This document shows positions 1-7,700 of a stretch of DNA of 23,634 nucleotides, one piece after another. Origin of the DNA: a virus; IMG/VR virus record IMGVR_UViG_3300030101_002282, positions 2,421 to 26,054 of that record; one strand, given 5' to 3'. The notes under the pieces are model-generated. The model saw nothing but the letters and a program-made list of their open reading frames with translations. It made no database searches and was not told the origin of the DNA. The position numbers were made by a program, and so were the translations under genes. Every line of letters starts with the position of its first letter. Position 1 is the stretch's first letter.

Positions 1-878
1 CATACACTACACATTGGTTGATCTTTACATTTGTAACCCCAATCTTTTTTATCGTGTTGAGTTATAACTATTTGAACCTCAGAGTCAGGCATAGGTTTTT
101 CCATGGCCGTTGCGTTAAACATTATTAGTTTTGATTTCCATTCACTAGGCCATTTTTGTTTTGCATATGTGCCATAATGAAATAGTGCATTGTTTCTACC
201 ACCCTCACCTATTTTATTTAACGCAAGTATTTCAATACAAGGTGGTGCATCACTAAATTCTGATTTAGGTCTTTCTACTTTTATGTTGTCAACATTTTTT
301 TGTTTTTTATTTTCATACAACAAATAAAAACCATCTAGATTAACAGCTTCTCCATTATCATTAAAGGCATATCTTGTAGAATCATTACCATTAAAGTATG
401 GTAAATTTAAAAAATTTCCTGTATCATCTTGCGATTTTAATTCTGTTTGTTTTGGAAAAACTTCTGATCCACCATAACCCAATACAGCTTTTATTTCCAT
501 TAACTTATCTTGCATAGATCTTGCAGATACATAATCTTCAGTAAATAAAAATACATGTGCACCACCAGATTTAGATCTAAATACTACTAATGGTAATTTT
601 AATTTTTGAATTTTTTCTATTAATTGTTTGTGATCAAACCCTGCATATGAATCAATATCAATACAACCCCATCTACAATTATTATCATCGTTTATAGGTA
701 TTACACCTAAACTATCTTTACCTTCTAAATGTTTTTGCCATAATAAATCTGTGACTGGTTCTCTTTTTACAAAAGACTTACCTTTCAATTTAGTGCCATT
801 ACCATTTGATTCACCCACAATGGTGACACCATGAGCACGTTCTAATCCTGTAAATATATTTTTGAACTTCTCAATCAT
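1..878 (-). CDS. AEP-family DNA primase, TOTE-type (partial, C-terminus missing)
   Basis: The frame is open from an ATG at 878 to the window's left edge, giving 292 codons with no stop, so the gene is truncated by the window. The translation carries the three catalytic motifs of archaeo-eukaryotic primases: an acidic pair in WGCIDIDSY (D74 and D76), SGGAHVFLF with H108, and EVFPKQ with K143. The later segment NLPYFNGNDSTRYAF is typical of the TOTE-type branch. Members make RNA or DNA primers, and in phages they often sit with a helicase. The visible end contains YKCKDQPMC, possibly the start of a cysteine-rich zinc-binding part. No clear Shine-Dalgarno precedes the ATG. The gene follows the 249-aa gene after a 57-base gap containing a GC-rich hairpin. 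The family call is from motifs seen. Whether a helicase domain follows beyond the window is unknown. Confidence 0.8.
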   Translation of the reverse strand, partial: MIEKFKNIFTGLERAHGVTIVGESNGNGTKLKGKSFVKREPVTDLLWQKHLEGKDSLGVIPINDDNNCRWGCIDIDSYAGFDHKQLIEKIQKLKLPLVVFRSKSGGAHVFLFTEDYVSARSMQDKLMEIKAVLGYGGSEVFPKQTELKSQDDTGNFLNLPYFNGNDSTRYAFNDNGEAVNLDGFYLLYENKKQKNVDNIKVERPKSEFSDAPPCIEILALNKIGEGGRNNALFHYGTYAKQKWPSEWKSKLIMFNATAMEKPMPDSEVQIVITQHDKKDWGYKCKDQPMCSV

Positions 879-890
879 AATCAATAGCGC

Positions 891-919
891 GGGCGGCTTC
901 CACTCTCGCTTTGCCGCCC
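891..919 (-). other. GC-rich hairpin between the 249-aa gene and the primase
   Basis: The bases GGGCGGC (891-897) and GCCGCCC (913-919) can form a 7-bp all-G/C stem around a 15-base loop, in an otherwise AT-rich genome. It lies 16 bases after the 249-aa stop and 12 bases before the primase ATG, on the transcribed minus strand. No U tract follows, so it is not a textbook intrinsic terminator. It could attenuate transcription, stabilise an mRNA end or control primase translation. Confidence 0.5.
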
Positions 920-935
920 ACTACCTAGGGTTCTG

Positions 936-1685
936 TTAGTATGGTTGTTTCGAGTCTGCCTCGTTATTACCATGCTTCGCCTCAATCTCACCTTTACCTA
1001 CTTGTTCTGCAAAACGTTTTGCCATGTCGTAGATTGCTTTATCTTCGACAGGACCAACCTTTTCTACATCCCAACCAAACCATGTACCTTTGTCGTTAGA
1101 CATCTGTACGGTCTTTAGATTATAAATGTGACTATATGTTGGCGGAGTAAAAAGTCCGTTTTTACCCTGCATTTTAATACCCATCATCATTGAGTTCCAT
1201 TTTCTACTCACTTTTAATTGAGTAGCTTTCATAGAAATCAAAGCTGTTGATGGATTATTACCAAGAGTAAGTACAAAGTGATCGGCAGTATTTTCAAGAT
1301 AATTACCATTTGGTAATCTATCTTTATAGTCCTTACCTCTAGTCGTCTGACTAATGATATCACTGTCTGGTGCATGAATTGCAACAGGTGCACCAGTGCT
1401 GGTACCTCTATCTTGCCATTCAATGTACTTTCTTTTGTAATGACATGGGACAACAGTCAACATATCATACAACTCGTTAGTAACAGTATTGATTATTTTG
1501 CCGGGTTCTGCGCCCTCGACATATTTACCATCTCTTTTGTTTACCTCTGGAGATAGCTGTCCCAAAACTTTCAAGAAGGGTAACGCAAGATCTTCCTGCG
1601 AAATGTTTTGAGCACCTTTGTTAGCATCAGCTTCAAAATTTACTGTCGCTAATGCTCCTTCTGTTTTTGTTGCTACTTGGTTCAT
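936..1685 (-). CDS. Conserved phage protein in replication block, possibly ssDNA-associated
   Basis: This 249-aa protein has no signal peptide or membrane segment. It reads as a soluble alpha/beta protein with an acidic, Gln/Asn-rich C-terminus (roughly residues 225-249, ending EADSKQPY). The N-terminal 25 residues look flexible. The motifs LPFLKVLGQLSPEV, CHYKRKYIEWQDRG and KWNSMMMGIKMQG are ones I associate with a conserved marine-phage family of uncertain function. The start at 1685 is supported by AAGGA about 11 bases upstream, and the gene begins 2 bases after the 183-aa gene. Its position just upstream of the primase, plus the acidic tail common in ssDNA-binding proteins, suggests a role in ssDNA binding or recombination. 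That role is inference. No catalytic motif is visible. Confidence 0.6.
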   Translation of the reverse strand: MNQVATKTEGALATVNFEADANKGAQNISQEDLALPFLKVLGQLSPEVNKRDGKYVEGAEPGKIINTVTNELYDMLTVVPCHYKRKYIEWQDRGTSTGAPVAIHAPDSDIISQTTRGKDYKDRLPNGNYLENTADHFVLTLGNNPSTALISMKATQLKVSRKWNSMMMGIKMQGKNGLFTPPTYSHIYNLKTVQMSNDKGTWFGWDVEKVGPVEDKAIYDMAKRFAEQVGKGEIEAKHGNNEADSKQPY

Positions 1686-1687
1686 GT

Positions 1688-2239
1688 TTATTTGTTCCTT
1701 TTTATTGTAGTTTTATTCTCGGTATATACACCGAAAATATCCGCTGGCATTTCTTTACCTGCCTCAATACGCTCGCGAACTAGCGCTTTCAGAGTCATGG
1801 ACTCAACCTTCATCTTACGTGTCGGTTCAAGTCCTTGACTCTTCGCAAGATCGGCATAATCAGCCGCTCTTGTATCTTCGTTAGATCCAAAGGATACGGA
1901 TATCTCGTTTTTGATTATATCCCCCAGTCCATTTGTACGAAGCCAGTTAAACGCCGTCTCTTTGTTGGCCTCTGTAATGTGTGCCTTATACGACGTAGAA
2001 ACTTTTAGATGTGATCCATCTGAAAGTTTTAATTCCGATAAACCCATTTCAGTCATCATAGTTGGTATGACCTCTCCTGATATATGGTCTCTTTTCTTTT
2101 TTAATAGTTTTAAATTTTCTTCTGCTGCCTCTATGGTTGTTGCAAAAGTTTCTAATCTTTCAACTTGATCTGCAAGTGACTGAATATTATCAGTCTTCTT
2201 TAGTGCATCTTGTTTGTCTTGTTCAAAATCAATTGTCAT
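1688..2239 (-). CDS. Conserved phage protein with N-terminal coiled coil (DUF7173-like)
   Basis: This 183-aa soluble protein has a heptad-rich, highly charged N-terminal helix (about residues 15-60, including LADQVERLETF and LKLLKKKRD) that should form a coiled coil. A beta-containing middle follows (LKLSDGSHLKV), then the motif TAFNWLRTNGLGDIIKNE (about 95-112) and a basic C-terminus (TTIKRNK). It resembles a phage family of unknown function that I associate with the label DUF7173. An AGGAG at 2246-2250, six bases before the ATG, fixes the start. The start overlaps the end of the upstream 119-aa gene by 11 bases. With the 249-aa gene and the primase it forms the leftward early operon. No enzymatic motif is seen, and a structural or accessory role in replication is possible. 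Confidence 0.6.
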   Translation of the reverse strand: MTIDFEQDKQDALKKTDNIQSLADQVERLETFATTIEAAEENLKLLKKKRDHISGEVIPTMMTEMGLSELKLSDGSHLKVSTSYKAHITEANKETAFNWLRTNGLGDIIKNEISVSFGSNEDTRAADYADLAKSQGLEPTRKMKVESMTLKALVRERIEAGKEMPADIFGVYTENKTTIKRNK

Positions 2240-2588
2240 CTATTTCTCCTTTCTCATATAAATTAATAGAAATAGGATAATATTTTCTTTCTTGTTTATC
2301 CCATTTTAACAAATTGTATTTACCATTTGTGGTATCAGAAACTAAAGAACATGCAACACCTATCAATGCAGGATCACCTGTAAGTAGTAAATAATCTTTC
2401 TCTGTAAAATCTTTTAGACCTTGTCTTAATTTACGTATTAAAGGACCAGGTGAAAAAATCATTTGAGAAAATTCCGGTAATAAAAATTTTAAGTCACCAT
2501 ATTCAGTAGCACCCATAATATTTATTTTAGGACTTCCTGCTTGGCTTCCTGCAATTTCTTGTATCACGTATACTTTATTTTCTTTCAT
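2229..2588 (-). CDS. Conserved small phage protein, unknown function
   Basis: From the ATG at 2588 this is a 119-aa soluble protein; a TTG three codons further upstream (2597) is a poorer start. Recognisable stretches are KVYVIQEIAGSQAG, KINIMGATEYGDLKFLLPE, MIFSPGPLIRKLRQGLKDF and DYLLLTGDPALIGVACSLV. I recall this pattern as widely conserved in marine phages, always without assigned function. It is the first gene of the leftward early operon and starts within about 10 bases of the predicted minus-strand -10 box, so its mRNA may be leaderless or nearly so. I see no Shine-Dalgarno. It sits back to back with the helicase, which suggests co-regulation with replication, but nothing in the sequence gives a biochemical role. 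Confidence 0.65.
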   Translation of the reverse strand: MKENKVYVIQEIAGSQAGSPKINIMGATEYGDLKFLLPEFSQMIFSPGPLIRKLRQGLKDFTEKDYLLLTGDPALIGVACSLVSDTTNGKYNLLKWDKQERKYYPISINLYEKGEIDDN

Positions 2589-2589
2589 G

Positions 2590-2624
2590 CTTGACAATAT
2601 AGTTAAATAATATTATATGTCAAG
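2590..2624. promoter_or_regulatory. Palindromic divergent promoter region
   Basis: An inverted repeat, CTTGACA (2590-2596) and TGTCAAG (2618-2624), flanks a fully AT-rich 21-base centre. Each arm supplies a consensus TTGACA -35 box. On the minus strand, TTGACA (2623-2618) is followed after 16 bases by TATATT (2601-2596), reading into the 119-aa gene. On the plus strand, TTGACA (2591-2596) is followed after 17 bases by the weaker TATATG (2614-2619), reading into the helicase. The two promoters overlap almost completely, so polymerase can occupy only one at a time. The palindrome could also be a repressor operator. Confidence 0.6.
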
Positions 2625-2641
2625 TCAGAAAGTAAAAAGTT

Positions 2642-4072
2642 ATGAATTATAAATTTAGAATGAAACCTTATAAGCATCAATTGACTGCTTTAGAAAAGTC
2701 ATGGAACAAAGAAACGTATGCATATTTTATGGAGATGGGTACGGGTAAAACAAAAGTATTAATCGATAACATGTCAATGTTATATGATAAAGGTAAAATA
2801 GACGGGGCTTTAATTATTGCACCGAAAGGTGTTGTTAAAACTTGGTATGAACAAGAATTACCTACGCATCTACCAAAACACATAGAGAATGTGTCTGTAT
2901 TGTGGCAATCAAATATAACTAAAAAACAAAAAGAACAACTTAACTCCTTGTTGTTATGTGGAACAGAGCTTCATATATTTGTAATGAATGTAGAAGCTCT
3001 TTCTACAAGTAAAGGTGTGGACTTTGCACGTAAATTTTTAAGCTCACATAACACGTTAATGGCAATAGATGAGTCTACAACAATAAAAACACCAAGTGCA
3101 AAACGTACAAAAAATATAATTGGTTTAGGTAAGATGGCTAAGTACAGAAGAATTATGACTGGTTCTCCTGTAACTAAAAACCCTTTAGATTTATATACTC
3201 AATGTTTATATCTTGATCCTTATCTATTAGACTTTCAATCTTATTATGCATTTAGAAACAGATATGCTGAAATGAAAACTTTAAATGTTAGAGGTAGATC
3301 AATACAAGTTGTTAATAAGTTTATTAATTTAAATGAATTATCGGATAAATTACAGGGTTTTTCATACAGAGTATTAAAAGAAGATTGCTTAGATTTACCT
3401 GAAAAAATATATATGAAAAGACATATATCTCTTACACACGATCAAATTAAAGTGTATGACCAAATGAAAAAGACAGCTCTTGCTACGTTAAATGGTAAAA
3501 CTACTAGCACAATGACTGTACTAACTCAGTTAATGAGATTGCAACAAATAACTTGTGGTCATTTTGTGGCAGATGATGGATCTACACAAGACATACAAAG
3601 CAATAGAATAAAAGAATTAATGAGTGTGTTAGATGAAATAGAAGGTAAAGCTATTATATGGGGCCATTGGCAAAGAGATATAAATAATATTATAAAATCA
3701 ATTGTAGAAGAATATGGTCCAGGGTCCGTGGTTGATTATTATGGATTAACACCACAAGATGAAAGACAAGATAACATACGTAAATTTCAAAATGATCCTA
3801 AATGTAGATTTTTAGTTGGCACACCTCAAACCGGTGGATATGGTATTACACTTACACAAGCAAACACTGTTATATATTATTCTAATGGTTATGATTTAGA
3901 AAAAAGATTACAATCAGAGGATAGAGCACACAGAATAGGTCAAAAGAAAAATGTTACTTACGTTGACTTAATATGTGAAGATACTGTTGATGAAAAAATA
4001 GTGCAGGCTTTACGTAAAAAAATTAATGTAGCTTCACAAGTATTAGGTGAAGAATTAAAAGCTTGGATTTAG
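2642..4072 (+). CDS. SNF2-type superfamily 2 DNA helicase/translocase
   Basis: This 476-aa protein has the full two-RecA-lobe helicase motif set: a Q-like region FRMKPYKHQ (5-13), Walker A MGTGKT (32-37), motif Ia ALIIAPKGVV (56-65), DEAH-box-type motif II DEST (143-146), motif III TGSP (173-176) and motif VI QSEDRAHRIGQ (424-434). The SEDRAHRIGQ form and the preceding GITLTQANTVI are hallmarks of SNF2/Rad54-like ATPases. It is short for that group, with no accessory domain, as is usual for phage members. It probably translocates on or remodels DNA during replication or recombination. It is the only plus-strand gene, driven by the divergent promoter at 2590-2624. The upstream Shine-Dalgarno is weak (AGAAAG). 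Its TAG stop overlaps the endolysin stop. Confidence 0.92.
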   Translation: MNYKFRMKPYKHQLTALEKSWNKETYAYFMEMGTGKTKVLIDNMSMLYDKGKIDGALIIAPKGVVKTWYEQELPTHLPKHIENVSVLWQSNITKKQKEQLNSLLLCGTELHIFVMNVEALSTSKGVDFARKFLSSHNTLMAIDESTTIKTPSAKRTKNIIGLGKMAKYRRIMTGSPVTKNPLDLYTQCLYLDPYLLDFQSYYAFRNRYAEMKTLNVRGRSIQVVNKFINLNELSDKLQGFSYRVLKEDCLDLPEKIYMKRHISLTHDQIKVYDQMKKTALATLNGKTTSTMTVLTQLMRLQQITCGHFVADDGSTQDIQSNRIKELMSVLDEIEGKAIIWGHWQRDINNIIKSIVEEYGPGSVVDYYGLTPQDERQDNIRKFQNDPKCRFLVGTPQTGGYGITLTQANTVIYYSNGYDLEKRLQSEDRAHRIGQKKNVTYVDLICEDTVDEKIVQALRKKINVASQVLGEELKAWI

Positions 4073-4548
4073 ATAAATAAATCTTTTGCGTTTCCAAGTA
4101 TGGGTTTGTATTTTGTTTTACCTTCAGATCTAAATGCGTGTAAAAAACTAGCTCGTGGTGTTCCTTCCGTATAGCTACAATGTATCCACCCACTGTTGGG
4201 TTCACCTGGAGTGTAGAACTCTAATATAAGCTGGTCATATGGAAGCTCTCTTTTGATCCAATCTGCAAGCTCACAATTGTCAACACCTACAACTTCAAAA
4301 TCCGCCGCTTCCGCTTTTGAATGCTGACTGGACAAACTCGATCCTATAGCAACACACAATTCAGGGCTACGAAATCCACTAGTCACTTTAACTCTACCGA
4401 AATGGTCACGTACCGGTTGTAAAATATTTTCACAAAGTGCTTTTAATTTTTCTATTTGTTCTGCGTTAGGGTTATTGTTGATACCCTTACGTATTGCTGT
4501 GTCTGATTTAATTAACTCTGAAAGAGTAAAGTTACGTGAAAGATTCAT
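4069..4548 (-). CDS. Endolysin: M15-family zinc peptidase (D-Ala-D-Ala carboxypeptidase-like)
   Basis: This 159-aa protein matches the Peptidase_M15_3 pattern. FTLSELIKSDTA (7-18) is the usual N-terminal helix, and VTSGFRSPELC (55-65) precedes the zinc site. SQHSKAEAADFE (74-85) supplies H76 and D83, and GWIHCSY (120-126) supplies H123; E110 is a candidate catalytic acid. A79 replaces the glycine common in SQHxKGxAAD, a mild variation. The enzyme would cut peptide cross-links in peptidoglycan to release progeny. There is no signal peptide, so export would depend on a holin, and the adjacent upstream gene fits that role. Its ATG overlaps the holin-like stop in TAATG at 4546-4550. It is the last gene of the late operon and converges with the helicase. 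Confidence 0.88.
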   Translation of the reverse strand: MNLSRNFTLSELIKSDTAIRKGINNNPNAEQIEKLKALCENILQPVRDHFGRVKVTSGFRSPELCVAIGSSLSSQHSKAEAADFEVVGVDNCELADWIKRELPYDQLILEFYTPGEPNSGWIHCSYTEGTPRASFLHAFRSEGKTKYKPILGNAKDLFI

Positions 4549-4742
4549 TATTTAAATAATATTCCTAATGCGAAGAGTACAGCAGATCCCGCTGCTGCTA
4601 AGAGAACCCAATAGACTTTATCTATCTTACCGCCCAACTTCTCGACGTCTTCATGTACATGTTTCAAATTTTTTTTGACACCTGATATGTGTCCGTACAA
4701 AGATAAAATATGTTCTCTAGTATTTTTTGGTTGCATTGCCAT
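4548..4742 (-). CDS. Small membrane protein, holin-like (XhlA-like layout)
   Basis: This 64-aa protein has a charged, helical N-terminal domain (residues 1-42, including HVHEDVEKLGGKIDK) and one C-terminal transmembrane segment (about 43-63, YWVLLAAAGSAVLFALGI) with almost nothing after it. That layout matches haemolysin XhlA-type proteins and some single-span holins or antiholins. Placement directly before the endolysin, with TAATG overlaps at both ends (4740-4744 and 4546-4550), supports a lysis role: forming or regulating the membrane lesion that lets the M15 enzyme reach the wall. M3 is an alternative start. A spanin is unlikely, as there is no lipobox or export signal. Function is inferred from topology and position only. 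Confidence 0.65.
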   Translation of the reverse strand: MAMQPKNTREHILSLYGHISGVKKNLKHVHEDVEKLGGKIDKVYWVLLAAAGSAVLFALGILFK

Positions 4743-7700
4743 TAATTTCTTCTCGCTATTTCTTGTTCTTCTGGAGATAGTAATGCTTGTTCACTACGTG
4801 TCAAGTTGTTAATTTGGTTATTTTGTCTAGTAAATAAACGTTGATTTGGCATTGGCATTTGTGGTAGTGCAGATTGACCTTGTGGATCAGTGTCTGGTAA
4901 AAAGTCATCTAAACTTATATTCCAATCTTGATATAAATTTAATCTATACATTTGATCTTCCATTTGACCTAATGTACTTTCAGCTTGATTATAGACATTT
5001 GATACTCCACCTTCTTTAGATAGATCTTCAAATCTTTCAATAAGTTTTTTCGAAGGAAAGAAAGGTACAAATTCACCAGATGTTATTTCATTATATACAG
5101 ACCCCAAACCTCTTTTGTCAAAAATTTCATAAACATCATCATCTTTAATTCCTAATGATTTTGCATTATTAATACTTGTTAACATTTGTTTCTTAACTTC
5201 AAACAAAGATTTATTAGCTGTAAAATATCTGTCTATTACATCTGATGGTGTTCTCATATCAACAGGATCAATCTCTCCTGTAAATAATTTTCTAGAATTA
5301 GATACACCTTGTTGATATTCAAATAATTTAAAACCTAAAGATTTTTTAGGATCAACTTTTATTAATCTAAAACCAAATATACCTGCAAGCTCGTAAGGTA
5401 TTTCATATATCTCAGCTCCTCTACCTGGTTCACCAGTAATTGCTTTTTTAGTTCTTTCAAATGGTTGTGTTGTTGGTAATAAAGTTTTACCAAGATGTTG
5501 CATAATTATTGTAACTTTTTCTGGTCCTGGTGTTTGATCATTATATAATTGTTTACCTTCTCTTGTTCTACCATTTCTACCCCATATATCCATGAACGCC
5601 TCTGTATAAATTGATTCTGATATAAATGGTGAAGCTGTTTCACCGGCAGCTTCTGCAATACCTTCTACAAAACCTTTTAATAATATTTCTTCGTTATCAA
5701 TACCTTCTTGAATATTACGTAATACAGTTTGAAAAGGTCTTGTTAATGTATCGTAAACATTATTTTTAGACCAATCTATATAAAATAATTCACCTGTCTC
5801 TGGATCTCGTGTGTATATTTTTTGTGAACTTTTAGCCCATGGTGCCACGAAATCATTTGCTGCATCTGCTTCTTCGTTTGATACACCAAATATAGCTTGC
5901 GATCCTTTTGTTAATCCATATGGAATTATACCCATAGCACCCACCATTCCAACAAGTCTTTTCATAGCAAGACCTTTCATAGGATTTTTACTTGTAATTG
6001 GATTTAAACTTCTTGTTACAGGATCTCTTAAATCTTTTGCTACTTGTTCAAATATACCGAAGCCTGTTCTAAATACCTCTGATGGCCATGACATAAAATT
6101 ACCAAAAGGTGATACCCTTGCAGCTCTTACAAACTCACCAACCTTTGCATAGTTTGGCACTGTGTCTTGTACAATTTGTGCTACCTCTTGTTTTAATGCT
6201 TGTGGTGATATTTTTATGCCTGCTTTTGCATATCTTTCACCTCTTTGTACTAACTGCACTTCATAATTTATAATCTTCCAAATATCATCTTCTGCAACAT
6301 ATAAATCTTGCATAAATTTACCGGTTTTTTTAATACCTCTACTAGTTTTTTTACCTAGTGAGTTAATCATAGGAAATAAAATACTATCGGTTGCAAAATT
6401 ACCTTCACCAAATCTTACATCTTTCATTAGATTACGTAGATCTCCAAGCCTTACATTTGTATTTACAATACCTAATTCTAGATACTCTCTATATTTTTCT
6501 TGTGATAATTCTTTTCTTGGTCCACCTACTTGCACTGTACCAAAAGCATTGTTCATAGCTTGTCTAAATACTCTTGGATCTGCAAACATTGTTCCATTAG
6601 CAAATGAAAATGCACTAGAACTTAAAAAGTTTCTTATGTGTGTAGGGACAGATAGAATTGTTTTTGCGTATTGTGCACCAGCTTTAGGTGTTAATAATAA
6701 ATTACGCCATGCCCATGAAAATGTTTTACCTATTGGTCCTCCCGTTTCACCTCTCATAAAATCTTGTATCTTTGATACGTTTGTAAAACTTTCTGCTATC
6801 TCTCTTGTTGTATACGTATTAGATAATCTATTTACTAATACACCATCTTTAAAATATTCTTTTACATAATCATCCATCTTAACTATTTCTGGTTCGTTAC
6901 CAAAAGCTCTTTTAGCTGCAAGTGGTGAAGAATGAAAAAAACCTCTTTGACCAAGTGGTGTTTCTGCTGTAGCTTTTGCTTTAGCTACTGCATCTGCATC
7001 TAATATTTCATCAAACAATTGATTTTTTCTAGCTACAATAGACAATCTATTCATACCCTCAAAAATAGAGTGTCTAACATCATTTATTTCACCAAATAAA
7101 TCTCTAAATACTTTTGATCCTTTACCTATAACTTGTATTTCTTTTTTACCACCAGGTAGTTTTTTTTCTATTGTTTGTGCAAATGTTTTTAATGCAAATG
7201 CATCATCAGCTGATCTAGATAAATTTTGATATGCAAACGTTGGTAGTCTATCTCTTTTTGGGTCCATCTTTCTAACTTGTTTTATAATATCATTAACCAT
7301 ACCTTCTGCTTCTAACTCTGTAATAGGATTTTGATTTTTACGTGCATAACGCATAAACAATGTAATAGCTCTATCTATATCTTGTCTTGCTGGTTTATAT
7401 TTTTGTAAAAAACCTGCCTCTGCATTTTCAAATATTTCAAACGTATTACCTATATAATTTTTAACTCTATTACCCATTATCTTACGTAAATCTACACCTA
7501 CACCTGCTGGTAAATCTACTTTAGCTCCAGGTCCACCTGCTGTTATATTTAATATATTAGCAAACTCTTCTCTTGTTTTAACAATAGACCTTAATATGTT
7601 TTGTGAAACTTCTGTGCCTTCTTTTTTACCTAATCTTTTTTGAGTTTGTTGTGTTATCTCTTTTGCTAATTTTCCATCAACAGCTGATTTATTTAAATCA

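Noticed and set aside
879-935. tRNA or small RNA gene in the largest clear gap
   Set aside because: The gap is 57 bases and has only one stem; no cloverleaf can be drawn.
2229-2597. TTG start at 2597 for the small conserved protein
   Set aside because: It lies inside the predicted -10 box, so it would not be transcribed from that promoter; the ATG at 2588 is simpler.
4062-4098. Inverted repeat CTTGGA/TCCAAG across the convergent stops as a terminator
   Set aside because: Only 6 bp with a 25-base loop and no clean U run; it lies partly in coding sequence, so it is too weak to annotate.
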